From assembly GCA_946885745.1 (NCBI GenBank), contig CAMPGV010000010.1, positions 1 through 24,891 of the forward strand: 24,891 bases of DNA, in the 5' to 3' direction. Both the position numbers and the translations under genes were made by a program. This document shows, piece by piece, positions 6,324 to 13,769 of the stretch (position 1 is its first letter; each line of letters starts with the position of its first letter). The DNA comes from an uncultured Candidatus Saccharibacteria bacterium. GTDB taxonomy: Bacteria > Patescibacteria > Saccharimonadia > Saccharimonadales > JAEWBQ01. The notes beneath the pieces were generated by a model. The model did no database searches, was not told the origin of the DNA, and saw only the letters and a list, made by a program, of their open reading frames with translations.

Positions 6324-7346
6324 TAGTTTTTCAATGAGAGCTACAGGTGTGGGGTCGACGCCATTGAGCGTGGCAACGTAAATGCTGACAAAGTCCGCCA
6401 GTATACTTCCCCAAAGTAGCTGCTTAATGAGCGTATCACCCTGAAGAGTGACAGTGTGTGCCTTTGGGCGCTTGCCGCTTAAGAGCCGATCACTCACTGC
6501 AAAGCGCTTGAGGATCTGCGGGTGCTCGAGTGGGCTTACGAGATCAAAGACAGCAAACGGCTTCTCGATAGGATGTGAAGTCCAGCCCATGAATTCATTA
6601 TGATTCACCTCTGGATATTCGTTCCAGTAGGCAACGTTTTTGGCATTCTCATTCCAACTAATTTTCCATTTGTAGGCGACGGGTGCAGTTAGGTTGCCGC
6701 CGTAAAAAATAGGCGTTTTCCCTACTGCATGGAGTGCGAGCTGTTTAGCATAGTTTTTATCAACCGTGATATCGCTACTCCAGTGTGCGCTTTCGTGCTG
6801 GAGCCAGTCGGATGCCTGGGCGATTTCGTCAAATAAATGGAGTGGAACCTGACCGAAGTGACTCAACAATGCAACGAGTGCACGAAGATTGTAGATGACT
6901 GCCATGCGTGGCTGGAAGTCGCCTGGAAGGACGACGTGGGTGATGTCGTGGTGTTTAGCCTGCTCGATGAGAGCGCCTCCCGAGGCAATGATTGCGATCT
7001 GGGCGCCACGTTCCTGGGCAATATTGAGACAGCTGAGCGTTTCTTCGGTGTTACCTGAGTAGCTGCTCGCGATAACCAGTGTCGAACTATCGACATAGCC
7101 CGGTAGCTGATAGTCGCGGACAATCTCAAACGGTACTGGTAGTTCAGATTTCAACCAGGATTTAACGACGAGCGCAGCGAGGGCTGAGCCGCCCATACCG
7201 GCAACGACAATGCGAGTAATCGTGCGGCCATCATGTTCTGGCTGGCATACCTCGACCGAAGAGTTTGCCTGTTGGTACTGTGTTGCGGCAATACCAAGCG
7301 CATCGCTTGGGTCGCGCTGCTTGATAACGTTATAATCGTCTAACAT
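6306..7346 (-). CDS. Bifunctional phosphoglucose/phosphomannose isomerase family protein (SIS domain)
   Basis: Interconverts glucose-6-phosphate or mannose-6-phosphate with fructose-6-phosphate in the cytoplasm. The 346-residue length matches the short bacterial/archaeal bifunctional PGI/PMI family rather than the 550-residue classical Pgi. An SIS domain is clear: GMGGSA at 50-55 and SYSGNTEET at 95-103, the sugar-phosphate binding loop. The C-terminal half carries the family segment with E243 and NHNEF at about 248-252, near where the catalytic Glu and His are expected. The start is supported by AAGGAG four bases upstream; a TAGAAT -10-like site lies at 7371-7376. It is not in an operon. Either or both isomerase activities are possible. 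Confidence 0.88.
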   Translation of the reverse strand: MLDDYNVIKQRDPSDALGIAATQYQQANSSVEVCQPEHDGRTITRIVVAGMGGSALAALVVKSWLKSELPVPFEIVRDYQLPGYVDSSTLVIASSYSGNTEETLSCLNIAQERGAQIAIIASGGALIEQAKHHDITHVVLPGDFQPRMAVIYNLRALVALLSHFGQVPLHLFDEIAQASDWLQHESAHWSSDITVDKNYAKQLALHAVGKTPIFYGGNLTAPVAYKWKISWNENAKNVAYWNEYPEVNHNEFMGWTSHPIEKPFAVFDLVSPLEHPQILKRFAVSDRLLSGKRPKAHTVTLQGDTLIKQLLWGSILADFVSIYVATLNGVDPTPVALIEKLKKELA

Positions 7347-7505
7347 CCCACTCCTTTTGTTAGCTTCGGTATTCTAGCTGCTTCTTCAAACTAAATAGTA
7401 GTTTCTGACTTGGGAGATGTGAATCAACCCACACCTTTACTCGTCAACTCCTCTTATGATACAGTATTTAGTAATAAAGCATAAGTATTAATATCAGGGG
7501 TGGGC

Positions 7506-7955
7506 ATGGATATTCAACCGCAATCGCAGCAACCAATCAGTGACGACCAAGAGCTAGCAAAGGTATTAGCCGGCATTACACAGCAGGCCGATGAGCCAGC
7601 AGCGCAGCCGCCAGTCGTACCGACACCGGCTCTCGAAGAGCCAATCGAAGAGACCGTAGAGGAAGTAGTACCAGCGCCAGAACCTATTGCGCCAGTCCCT
7701 ACTTTCGCGGCAGATGATCTTACATCAATCAAAACCGAAGCATTGAGTGAGCTACGTCCGCTTGTTGATAAGCTTAATGTTGAACCAGAGGAAAAGTTCG
7801 ATACATACCTACTTCTTCTCCGCTCAACCGATGACAAGACATTGATCGCACCTGCTCACGAAGCGGCACGCGCTATTACCGACGAAGCTCGTCGTGCACA
7901 GGCTCTCCTTGATATCATCAAGGAAATCGATTTCCTTTCAGGTAACCAGCAGTAA
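7506..7955 (+). CDS. Hypothetical protein with acidic Pro/Ala-rich N-terminus and helical C-terminus
   Basis: Not recognised. The 149-residue protein has two parts. Residues 1-75 are rich in Gln, Pro, Ala, Glu and Val, with runs like EEVVPAPEPIAPVP, and look disordered. Residues 80-149 are predicted helical, with the pattern LSELRPLVDKLNVEPEEKFD and later EAARAITDEARRAQALLDII. The composition resembles adaptor-like small proteins of Patescibacteria, but no family is assigned. The ATG at 7506 is preferred over the GTG at 7500 because an AGGGG Shine-Dalgarno (7496-7500) then sits 5 bases away. It is divergent from the isomerase gene, and a strong terminator shared with groEL follows. Confidence 0.72.
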   Translation: MDIQPQSQQPISDDQELAKVLAGITQQADEPAAQPPVVPTPALEEPIEETVEEVVPAPEPIAPVPTFAADDLTSIKTEALSELRPLVDKLNVEPEEKFDTYLLLLRSTDDKTLIAPAHEAARAITDEARRAQALLDIIKEIDFLSGNQQ

Positions 7956-7974
7956 CTTTGATTGTTACTAAACA

Positions 7975-8003
7975 AAATACCCCTCATGCCGAGGGGTATT
8001 TTT
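7975..8003. terminator. Bidirectional terminator between the hypothetical gene and groEL
   Basis: AAATACCCCTC with GAGGGGTATTT around ATGCC, with a T5 run on the right and AAAA on the left; serves the plus gene and the end of groESL. Confidence 0.88.
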
Positions 8004-8018
8004 ATGAGCAAAGGCTAC

Positions 8019-9659
8019 CTAGAAGCCCATTCCGCCAGGCATACCAGGCGCCGCTGGTGCTTCTGCCTCCGGGATATCAACAACTAGTGCGCCCATAGTG
8101 GCAGCGGTTGATGCAATTGAGACTGCGTTTTGGACAGCTTCTTTTGTGACGCGTGCTGGGTCAATCACACCAGCTTTCTTGACGTCGATCAGTCCTGCTT
8201 CAGGGGTCATGACATTAACGCCAAAGCCTGGCTTGCCTGTTTCTACCTGCGCGAGAAGGGCTGCACTATTGAGGCCGGCATTTTCCATAATTTGAGTAAA
8301 CGGCTGCTTGAGCGCATTCTTCAAAATCTGACGGCCGGCGGCGATGCTATCGGAACCATCGGCTTCGAGCTGCTGTGACAGGTTAACGAGTGTCACGCCA
8401 CCACCGGCAACAATACCTTCGGCAAGGGCGGCTTTGGTTGCGGCAACAGCGTCATCGACGCGGAACTTCTTCTCGTCAATTTCAGTTTCACTAGCGCCAC
8501 CAACTTTGATAACCGCTACTTTACCACTAAGGCCAGCTGCCCGCTTCTCATACTGTTCTTTATCGTATTCGCTAGAAGCGCTGCCGGCCTGAGTTTCAAT
8601 CTGGGCGATGCGGGCACGAACGTCAACTTCAGCGCCGCTCCCTTCGATGATGGTTGTCTCGTCTTTTCCAACGATGACTTTGCGGGCACTACCGACAATT
8701 TCAAGACCGGTATTTTCAAAGTTGAGCCCCTGATCATCGCTGACGACGGTTGCGCCAGTTAGCGTGGCGATGTCTTGGAGGATCTCCTTACGACGGTCGC
8801 CAAATGCCGGTGCCTTCACGGCAACAGTGTTGAAGACGCCCTTGAGTTTATTGAGGACAAGGATACTCAGTGCTTCCCCATCAACTTCATCAGCAATCAA
8901 CACGACATCCTTGCGGCCAGCCTGGGCGAGTTTTTCGAGGAGCGGCAGGATCTCTTGAACGCTTGAGATCTTCTTATCAGTAACTACAACCGCTGGCTTT
9001 TCGTAGACTGCTTCCTGGCGGTTGACGTCAGTTACGAAGAATGGGCTCACGAAGCCGCGATCAAGCGTGAAGCCTTCTACAACTTCTGCTTCGAGATTAA
9101 GACCCTGGCCTGCTTCGACAGTAACGATGCCGTCTTTGCCGATCTTAGCGATAACATCAGCAATCAGGTTACCGATCTCACTATCGCCGGCGCTAATGGT
9201 AGCGACTTCGGCGACACGCTCCTTTTTGCCTTCAATACTCTCAGCAAGATCGCTAAGCTGTGCGATCACTTCCGCACCAGCCTGCTCAATACCCTTGCGG
9301 AGCTCTTGCGGGTTGTGGCCGGCAGCAATCAGACGGTTAGCTTCGTTTAAGATGCTGTAGGTGAGGACGGTCACGGTCGTAGTGCCGTCACCGGCTGCTT
9401 TATTGAGATTCTTGGCAGCCTGCTTAATGAGCTCTGCTCCTACTTTGTAGCCGAGGGTTTCGTCGTCGCTTTCTGGCAGATCAACGGCTTCAGCGACGCT
9501 CACACCATCGTGAGTTACAGTCGGGCCGCCGTAGCCTTTGGCAATCACAACGTTACGACCCTTTGGACCATACGTTACCTTGACTGCGTCATACAGAGCC
9601 TTGGCGCCACCAAGAACACGGGCGCGGGCATCATCATCGTAAAATACTTTCTTAGCCAT
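8019..9659 (-). CDS. groEL: Chaperonin GroEL
   Basis: ATP-driven 60-kDa chaperonin that folds proteins inside a double heptameric ring capped by GroES. The 546 residues are full length. Visible signatures include the N-terminal segment with TYGPKGRNV, the nucleotide-binding GDGTTT at 90-95, the apical domain with the VVEGFTLDRGF element, the conserved GGGV near residue 410, and the C-terminal GMPGGMGF, which forms the flexible Gly/Met tail. It begins 9 bases after groES ends, with GGAG ahead of the ATG, so the two form one operon. Control is through the CIRCE operator upstream of groES. Nothing about the sequence looks degenerate. Confidence 0.98.
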   Translation of the reverse strand: MAKKVFYDDDARARVLGGAKALYDAVKVTYGPKGRNVVIAKGYGGPTVTHDGVSVAEAVDLPESDDETLGYKVGAELIKQAAKNLNKAAGDGTTTVTVLTYSILNEANRLIAAGHNPQELRKGIEQAGAEVIAQLSDLAESIEGKKERVAEVATISAGDSEIGNLIADVIAKIGKDGIVTVEAGQGLNLEAEVVEGFTLDRGFVSPFFVTDVNRQEAVYEKPAVVVTDKKISSVQEILPLLEKLAQAGRKDVVLIADEVDGEALSILVLNKLKGVFNTVAVKAPAFGDRRKEILQDIATLTGATVVSDDQGLNFENTGLEIVGSARKVIVGKDETTIIEGSGAEVDVRARIAQIETQAGSASSEYDKEQYEKRAAGLSGKVAVIKVGGASETEIDEKKFRVDDAVAATKAALAEGIVAGGGVTLVNLSQQLEADGSDSIAAGRQILKNALKQPFTQIMENAGLNSAALLAQVETGKPGFGVNVMTPEAGLIDVKKAGVIDPARVTKEAVQNAVSIASTAATMGALVVDIPEAEAPAAPGMPGGMGF

Positions 9660-9667
9660 GCTGTCTC

Positions 9668-9931
9668 CTAGAGCGTCGCGAGGACGTCTTCTTCGTTAAT
9701 GATGAGATATTCAGTGTCGTCAATCTTAAGATTTGTTGGGGTGTAGTCTTTATAGACGATACGATCCCCTACCTTAATATGTTTGACGTCAGGGCCGGTA
9801 GCAACCACGGCAACGGTCGCCGGGGTTTCCTTGGCGCTCTCAGGGATATAGAGGCCGCTGGCGGTTTGCGTTTTGGCTTCTTCGCGCACGGCAACGACCC
9901 GAGCGGCAAGTGGTTTAATCGGTGTAGTCAT
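9668..9931 (-). CDS. groES: Co-chaperonin GroES
   Basis: Heptameric lid of the GroEL chamber. The protein has 87 residues, slightly shorter than the usual 95-97. It opens with IKPLAARVVA, carries the mobile-loop region KTQTASGLYIPESAKE (GroEL-binding, with the SGLYIP hydrophobic contact) at about 20-36, and contains the GDRIVYKDYT strand at about 56-65. The start is backed by GGAGG spaced 5 bases from the ATG. It is the first gene of the groESL operon, preceded by a promoter whose -35 lies inside a CIRCE operator. Confidence 0.97.
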   Translation of the reverse strand: MTTPIKPLAARVVAVREEAKTQTASGLYIPESAKETPATVAVVATGPDVKHIKVGDRIVYKDYTPTNLKIDDTEYLIINEEDVLATL

Positions 9932-9963
9932 GCTTCCTCCGTGTTTATTAGGTTTCTACTCGT

Positions 9964-9993
9964 ATTGTACAAAAAATAGCACTCTCATGACAA
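9964..9993 (-). promoter_or_regulatory. groESL promoter
   Basis: Minus strand: TTGTCA at 9993-9988, 18-base spacer, TACAAT at 9969-9964. The -35 falls in the central spacer of the CIRCE operator, so bound repressor would block RNA polymerase. Confidence 0.75.
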
Positions 9994-10002
9994 GAGTGCT
10001 AA
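9976..10002 (-). promoter_or_regulatory. CIRCE operator (HrcA binding site)
   Basis: On the minus strand TTAGCACTC, nine bases, GAGTGCTAT. The consensus is TTAGCACTC-N9-GAGTGCTAA, so only the final base differs. CIRCE is the established operator of the heat-shock repressor HrcA; an hrcA gene is expected elsewhere in the genome. Confidence 0.95.
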
Positions 10003-10018
10003 TTAGTAAGTTCAAACT

Positions 10019-10456
10019 TTACGCAAGTGACGTCAGTTCGCCTTTGACGGCAGCGGGGACGAAGTTGCCGGCCTGGGCGTTATTCGTCAGATCGGTAAGT
10101 CCGGTGTCACTCGTAAGGAGGTGGCCTTCATGATCGTAGATTTCAATGGTAGCCGTATGCTCTAGTTCGTCGTAGGCAATAACGACAGCGCCTGAAAGTC
10201 GGTCGGTCGTGATACGTTCAGTTACCTGTTCTTTGCTGAGTTGGCCGGCGCTTATGACGGCGCGACCCTGAAGACGGAGTCCTTCGATACAGGCATTTGC
10301 TACCTGTGTCTGATCTTGGTGGGTGGCAACGAGCACGTGTCCATCGGTCGGAAGCCAGTCGGCCATGGCTTTGCCAATGTTCCATGTGTAATCGGTGGTT
10401 AAGGGTGCGGTTTCATTACCGCGGATATCATATGAGGTATGTGATTCAGTATCCAT
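10019..10456 (-). CDS. Orphan domain resembling domain I of phosphomannomutase/phosphoglucomutase, catalytic loop lost
   Basis: Unassigned function. The 145-residue protein appears homologous to the first domain of the alpha-D-phosphohexomutase family: YDIRG near residue 10, then LTTDYTWNIGKAMADWL matching the helix after it, HVLVATHQDQTQ where enzymes have a V-x-V-G-x-D-x-R strand, and CIEGLRLQGRAVISAG matching the next helix and strand. At the position of the active-site phosphoserine loop (TGSHNP in enzymes) it has AVVIAYDELEH, with no Ser-His pair, so the transferase chemistry should be absent. Enzymes have three more domains, missing here. A TGC-TATACT box ends 7 bases before the ATG at 10456, predicting a leaderless mRNA; a GTG two codons earlier is less likely. 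This is read by eye and needs a profile or structure comparison. Confidence 0.55.
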   Translation of the reverse strand: MDTESHTSYDIRGNETAPLTTDYTWNIGKAMADWLPTDGHVLVATHQDQTQVANACIEGLRLQGRAVISAGQLSKEQVTERITTDRLSGAVVIAYDELEHTATIEIYDHEGHLLTSDTGLTDLTNNAQAGNFVPAAVKGELTSLA

Positions 10457-10463
10457 TGTCACC

Positions 10464-10472
10464 AGTATAGCA
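10464..10472 (-). promoter_or_regulatory. Extended -10 promoter, leaderless type
   Basis: TGC-TATACT on the minus strand, ending 7 bases before the ATG at 10456. Confidence 0.6.
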
Positions 10473-10523
10473 AGCCTTGGCTTTGTCGTGGAGTTGTAAA
10501 AAAGTAATTACATTGCATAAATA

Positions 10524-10552
10524 TTGACAGCGATAATAAAAAATGCTAATGT
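10524..10552 (+). promoter_or_regulatory. Near-consensus promoter for the gene at 10587
   Basis: TTGACA, 17-base spacer, TGC-extended TAATGT. The leader of about 28 bases is A-rich and contains AAGGAAG. Confidence 0.65.
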
Positions 10553-10586
10553 ATACATATTCTATCAAAAAACAAAAAGGAAGATT

Positions 10587-10853
10587 ATGCTAACAGAAAA
10601 ACTTCACGTAGACAGTATTAATGAAGTAGTCGATAACGCGACGACGTATGATGAAATTGCTTCACTTCGAGAATCCCTGGCAGCTCGCGCTGACGAAGAA
10701 GGTCACATTGAAGTAGTTGATGACAACGGTGAAGTGAGCATCATACCGGTTCGAGGTGTTGGCCGCGTTGCGCTTAGTAAGATTCAAGCAGAGCGCCCGC
10801 CTATCGAGATTGCTCCAGCGTCCGGCAGTTGGCTCGATACTGAGAATAAGTAG
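10587..10853 (+). CDS. Small acidic hypothetical protein
   Basis: Not recognised. Eighty-eight residues, acidic, no membrane segment or signal peptide and no cysteine. The N-terminal half looks helical (TTYDEIASLRESLAARADEE), followed by strand-like IEVVDDNGEVSIIPVRG and a Pro-rich C-terminus. The reading frame stays open upstream to 10524, but that part overlaps the promoter; the ATG at 10587 has AAGGAAG a few bases before it. The strong promoter and a 16-bp terminator hairpin bracket it as a one-gene unit, suggesting it is well expressed. Function unknown. Confidence 0.7.
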   Translation: MLTEKLHVDSINEVVDNATTYDEIASLRESLAARADEEGHIEVVDDNGEVSIIPVRGVGRVALSKIQAERPPIEIAPASGSWLDTENK

Positions 10854-10862
10854 CTCATTGCT

Positions 10863-10903
10863 AACATAAAAGAAGCGCATTGATAAAGCGCTTCTTTTAT
10901 GTT
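10863..10903 (+). terminator. Strong terminator hairpin
   Basis: Perfect 16-bp stem ending in AAAAGAAGCGC / GCGCTTCTTTT with a 9-base loop. The next promoter overlaps its right arm. Confidence 0.85.
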
Positions 10904-10908
10904 ATAAT
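10900..10908 (+). promoter_or_regulatory. Extended -10 promoter for the gene at 10959
   Basis: TGT-TATAAT, starting inside the right arm of the preceding terminator; the predicted leader of about 44 bases carries AGGAG. Confidence 0.6.
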
Positions 10909-10958
10909 TATATAGATCCTCGTTCTTAGCGTTACTACTTTTATTAGGAGTGATAGGT

Positions 10959-11282
10959 ATGATGTCTGACGGATACTACACGCGTGAGCCTGCACAAAAT
11001 GTGGCCAACGCTGTGAAGTACTTGATTGAACATCCTGGAGACAAACGGCATTTCGTCGTACGTCTCGTGAAGTATTTACCCGGCGGCACAGGGGTGCCTG
11101 CAAGACAGAGAGAGTCACAGGTGGCGGTTCGTCTTCTCGATGACCTGCCAAACGTTATTCCACTCGCGAGTGGCGGCGAAATCGTTCGCTGTATCACGCA
11201 AGAGGAGAAACGGGTGGATATTATATTTGGCCACCCTGATACCCGCTCCGTCGAGCCTGCCCTAGTGCTGCTTGAAGAGTGA
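10959..11282 (+). CDS. Hypothetical cytoplasmic protein
   Basis: Not recognised. The 107-residue protein has no membrane segments. It has a helical start (EPAQNVANAVKYLIEHPG), a strand HFVVRLVKYLPGG, a basic stretch GVPARQRESQ, and strand-rich remainder ending EPALVLLEE. The start at 10959 is chosen because AGGAG lies 8 bases upstream; the GTG at 10950 overlaps that ribosome site and the ATG at 10962 is the next codon. It uses a UGA stop. A long imperfect hairpin follows directly. It may form part of a series of small single-gene units with the preceding gene, each with its own promoter and terminator. Confidence 0.65.
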   Translation: MMSDGYYTREPAQNVANAVKYLIEHPGDKRHFVVRLVKYLPGGTGVPARQRESQVAVRLLDDLPNVIPLASGGEIVRCITQEEKRVDIIFGHPDTRSVEPALVLLEE

Positions 11283-11286
11283 TCAT

Positions 11287-11340
11287 AGCCGGACACCTCG
11301 ATGCGTACGCGCATCTGTAGGTATCCGGCTCACTTCTTTT
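11287..11340 (+). terminator. Long imperfect hairpin, probable terminator
   Basis: Outer pair AGCCGGA with TCCGGCT, inner CCT with AGG, then GATGCG with CGCATC around TACG, followed by a modest CTTCTTTT tract. Confidence 0.6.
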
Positions 11341-11346
11341 ATAGGC

Positions 11347-11352
11347 TATACT
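11347..11352 (+). promoter_or_regulatory. -10 element, leaderless type, for FemAB-1
   Basis: TATACT ending 8 bases before the ATG at 11361. A GGAG in that gap could serve as a ribosome site only if transcription began earlier than expected. Confidence 0.5.
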
Positions 11353-11360
11353 GGAGTGTA

Positions 11361-12401
11361 ATGACGTTACGTTTTGCCACGAAAGATGAATGTACCACTT
11401 GGGATGATAAGATCCTTGCCAATCCTGATGGCGGAAACATATTCCAAGGGGCGGTGTTTGCCGAGCTGAAGCAGCGCAGCGGCTGGACGCCACGCTATAT
11501 TGTGGGTGAGGCCATAGTGATTACTGTTTTGGAGAAGAAAGTACCTCTGCTTGGTAAGCTGTGGTATTTGCCGAAGGGGCCTGGGGTGACGACAGTACGT
11601 GCTTTGGGCGACGTTCTCGATGAGCTACGAACTTTTTCTCGTCAAAACGGTGTGTTTTTAGTGAAAATTGAGCCTGAGCTTCTGAAGGAAGACGAGACAC
11701 TAGTTGATCTCATGAAGCTTGAATTGATTCGTTCGGTACCGATACAGCCGAACTTCTCTACCGTGCTGATCGACCTCTCTCCTGACCTTGAGGGGGTGAT
11801 GGCCAGCCTCAATCAAAAAGGCCGCCACGCTATTCGCCGTGCTGAACGTGATGGCGTATTGGTGCAGGCTGTAGAGACAAATGACGAAAATTGCCGCACT
11901 ATGTACGACTTATTTAGCACGACCGCAGAGGGTTCATTCCGAATTCGGTCGTACGATTATTACAAAGCATTTTGGCAAACGTATTCTGAGCGTAACCAGG
12001 GGCAGCTCTTTTTTGCCTACGCCGACGGTCAACTGGTGGCCGGTGCTTATGCGCTGATCTACGGTACTAAAAGTACCTATAAAGATGGAGCGAGTGTGCG
12101 CGAGCGCAATGTGTATGGTGCAAGCCACTTATTGCAGTGGCGCGTGATTGAATGGGCGAAAAGCCAAGGTTCAACCGTACACGATTTCTGTGGTGTGCCG
12201 CCGCTTGATCAGATCAGTAACCCCGAGCACCCGCACTATGGCTTAGGCCGCTTTAAAACGAGCTTTAATAAGACCGTGACCGAGTATGTTGGCGTCTACG
12301 ATATGGTCATCTCCCCACATGGGTATAACCTGTGGAAAAAGTTGGGCGAGCGTGTGGTCGTATCTCTACACAACCGTCGCTTCCGCGAAAACTATTACTA
12401 A
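11361..12401 (+). CDS. FemAB/FemX-family peptidyl aminoacyltransferase (copy 1)
   Basis: Members add amino acids from aminoacyl-tRNA to the peptidoglycan stem peptide, building the cross-bridge. The 346 residues hold two GNAT-like lobes typical of the family: an N-terminal part with NIFQGAVFAELKQRSGW, and a C-terminal part with NQKGRHAIRRAERDGV (the conserved basic helix region), GQLFFAYADGQLVAGA, and HDFCGVPP near the end. The segment GLGRFKTSFN is the G-x-x-x-F-K motif common to FemAB proteins. A two-helix coiled-coil arm, present in staphylococcal FemA, is not evident. It converges on the MurE-like gene with their stop codons overlapping by 4 bases. Which residue is added is not predictable; the nearby tRNA-Ser genes are suggestive but not evidence. 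Confidence 0.85.
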   Translation: MTLRFATKDECTTWDDKILANPDGGNIFQGAVFAELKQRSGWTPRYIVGEAIVITVLEKKVPLLGKLWYLPKGPGVTTVRALGDVLDELRTFSRQNGVFLVKIEPELLKEDETLVDLMKLELIRSVPIQPNFSTVLIDLSPDLEGVMASLNQKGRHAIRRAERDGVLVQAVETNDENCRTMYDLFSTTAEGSFRIRSYDYYKAFWQTYSERNQGQLFFAYADGQLVAGAYALIYGTKSTYKDGASVRERNVYGASHLLQWRVIEWAKSQGSTVHDFCGVPPLDQISNPEHPHYGLGRFKTSFNKTVTEYVGVYDMVISPHGYNLWKKLGERVVVSLHNRRFRENYY

Positions 12402-13714
12402 GCTTCGCTAGTGCTGCTCTTGCCGTGTCGCTCGGCAAGAATTTCACGGACAACATCTCCGTCGTTCCATGGGAGGCGTTGATTGTTGATAATACGGAAC
12501 TGCTCGTGTCCCATGCCGGTAATCAGTACAGTGTCGCCCTTCTTGGCAATCGAAAGGGCCTTAGCGATTGCTTCACGGCGATCGGCGATCTCGGTCGTCT
12601 TTACACTGCCGCCAGCAGCCTCGATGCCGCTATTGACCTGTTCACGAATAGCTGCCGGGTCTTCGTTGTAGCTTTCTTCATCGGTGAGGACGATGCGGTC
12701 TGCCAGGCGGGCGGCAATCTCGCCCATGATGGGGCGTTTGCCTTTGTCGCGATCCCCTGTGGCGCCGAATACGAGGATAGTGCGGTTCTTGGTGATTGCC
12801 TTGGCTGAATTGAGGAGCTTTTCAAGAGCGTCGGGTGTGTGGGCGTAGTCGACAATGACATCGTAGTCGAGGCCTTCAGCAACGCGCTCAAAGCGCCCTG
12901 GGACGCCTTCCAGGTTCGCAACACCTTCAACGATATCAACAAGCTTCACTCCCAGAAGGTAGGCGGTGGCTGCAGCCGCGGTCATGTTGTAGACGTTGTA
13001 CTGACCCGGGAGGGCTGTTGCGAGGTCAAGACGAGTCTGATGGTCGAATACCAGGGTGGCTTCACTTCCCTTTTTGTAGAGCTTTACGTAATCGATTTTT
13101 GCTTCGGCCTCATCGCTCGTGCCGTAGGTGATTTTTTGAGAGCCAGCACGGAACTGATTGAAGTATTCGAACCACTCGTCATCGTGGTTGAGGACGATAT
13201 AGCGTGGTTCTTTGTCGAATAGCATGCTTTTTGCACGGGCGTATTCTTCCATGGTGCCATGGTAGTCGAGGTGATCCTGGGTAAGGTTGGTCATGACAGC
13301 TACTTCAATCGGCACGGTGGCGAGCTTGTGTTGGTGGAGCGCATGACTGGTGATTTCGAGGACGACATAGTCGACGTTGGCGCGCTTGGCGTCGCGGAAG
13401 AACTGTTGCATGCGGGCAGTTGAGGCAACGGTGGCATTGAGGTCATTGAGTTGACGCTGACCGTCGACTTCAATTTGGGCGGTGCTGAACATGGCAGTTT
13501 TCAGTCCTGCCTCTTTAAGAATTTCGTTGATATAGCTGACAGTTGTCGTTTTACCGTTTGTGCCCGTGACGGCAATAACCCGTAAACTACTCGCCGGACT
13601 GCCGTAGCGTAAACTGATCGCCTCTACGCGTAGCCGACGGTAGGTCTCTTCGAGCCCCCGAACTGCTTGTTTAGGTAGTATCTGTCGAACCCGCTTCACC
13701 AACTCTTGTTTCAT
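12398..13714 (-). CDS. MurE-like Mur ligase lacking the N-terminal UDP-binding domain
   Basis: Mur ligases add residues to the UDP-MurNAc peptide with ATP. Clear MurE-type motifs: P-loop GTNGKTTT at 51-58, DHLDYHG at 147-153, the AKSMLF lysine (K162, site of carbamylation), DYAHTPD at 289-295 and GDRDKGKR at 320-327. MurE of E. coli has the P-loop near residue 114; here only about 50 residues precede it, so the usual N-terminal domain is replaced by a short basic helix (KQAVRGLEETYRRLR). The amino-acid specificity loop, DNPR in diaminopimelate enzymes, reads DEESYNEDP (345-353), so that substrate is not indicated. MurT was considered, but the DHLDYHG and AHTPD context favours MurE. TGC-TAAAAT ends 6 bases before the ATG. 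Confidence 0.82.
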   Translation of the reverse strand: MKQELVKRVRQILPKQAVRGLEETYRRLRVEAISLRYGSPASSLRVIAVTGTNGKTTTVSYINEILKEAGLKTAMFSTAQIEVDGQRQLNDLNATVASTARMQQFFRDAKRANVDYVVLEITSHALHQHKLATVPIEVAVMTNLTQDHLDYHGTMEEYARAKSMLFDKEPRYIVLNHDDEWFEYFNQFRAGSQKITYGTSDEAEAKIDYVKLYKKGSEATLVFDHQTRLDLATALPGQYNVYNMTAAAATAYLLGVKLVDIVEGVANLEGVPGRFERVAEGLDYDVIVDYAHTPDALEKLLNSAKAITKNRTILVFGATGDRDKGKRPIMGEIAARLADRIVLTDEESYNEDPAAIREQVNSGIEAAGGSVKTTEIADRREAIAKALSIAKKGDTVLITGMGHEQFRIINNQRLPWNDGDVVREILAERHGKSSTSEA

Positions 13715-13720
13715 AGGAAT

Positions 13721-13729
13721 ATTTTAGCA
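13721..13729 (-). promoter_or_regulatory. Extended -10 promoter of the MurE-like gene, leaderless type
   Basis: TGC-TAAAAT on the minus strand ending 6 bases before the ATG. It shares a 55-base intergenic space with the divergent tsaD promoter. Confidence 0.6.
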
Positions 13730-13753
13730 CCAGCCAGCAGCCTCGCCCAGAGA

Positions 13754-13762
13754 TGATATACT
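13754..13762 (+). promoter_or_regulatory. Extended -10 promoter of tsaD, leaderless type
   Basis: TGA-TATACT ending 7 bases before the ATG at 13770. Confidence 0.65.
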
Positions 13763-13769
13763 GTAACAG

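Noticed and set aside
8098..9360. Several open frames antisense to groEL
   Set aside because: They mirror the codon pattern of groEL, lack ribosome sites and show no protein-like features of their own.
12398..13714. MurT (partner of GatD) instead of MurE
   Set aside because: MurT also lacks the N-terminal domain, but the DHLDYHG, AKSMLF and DYAHTPD motifs follow MurE, and no gatD-like gene is adjacent.
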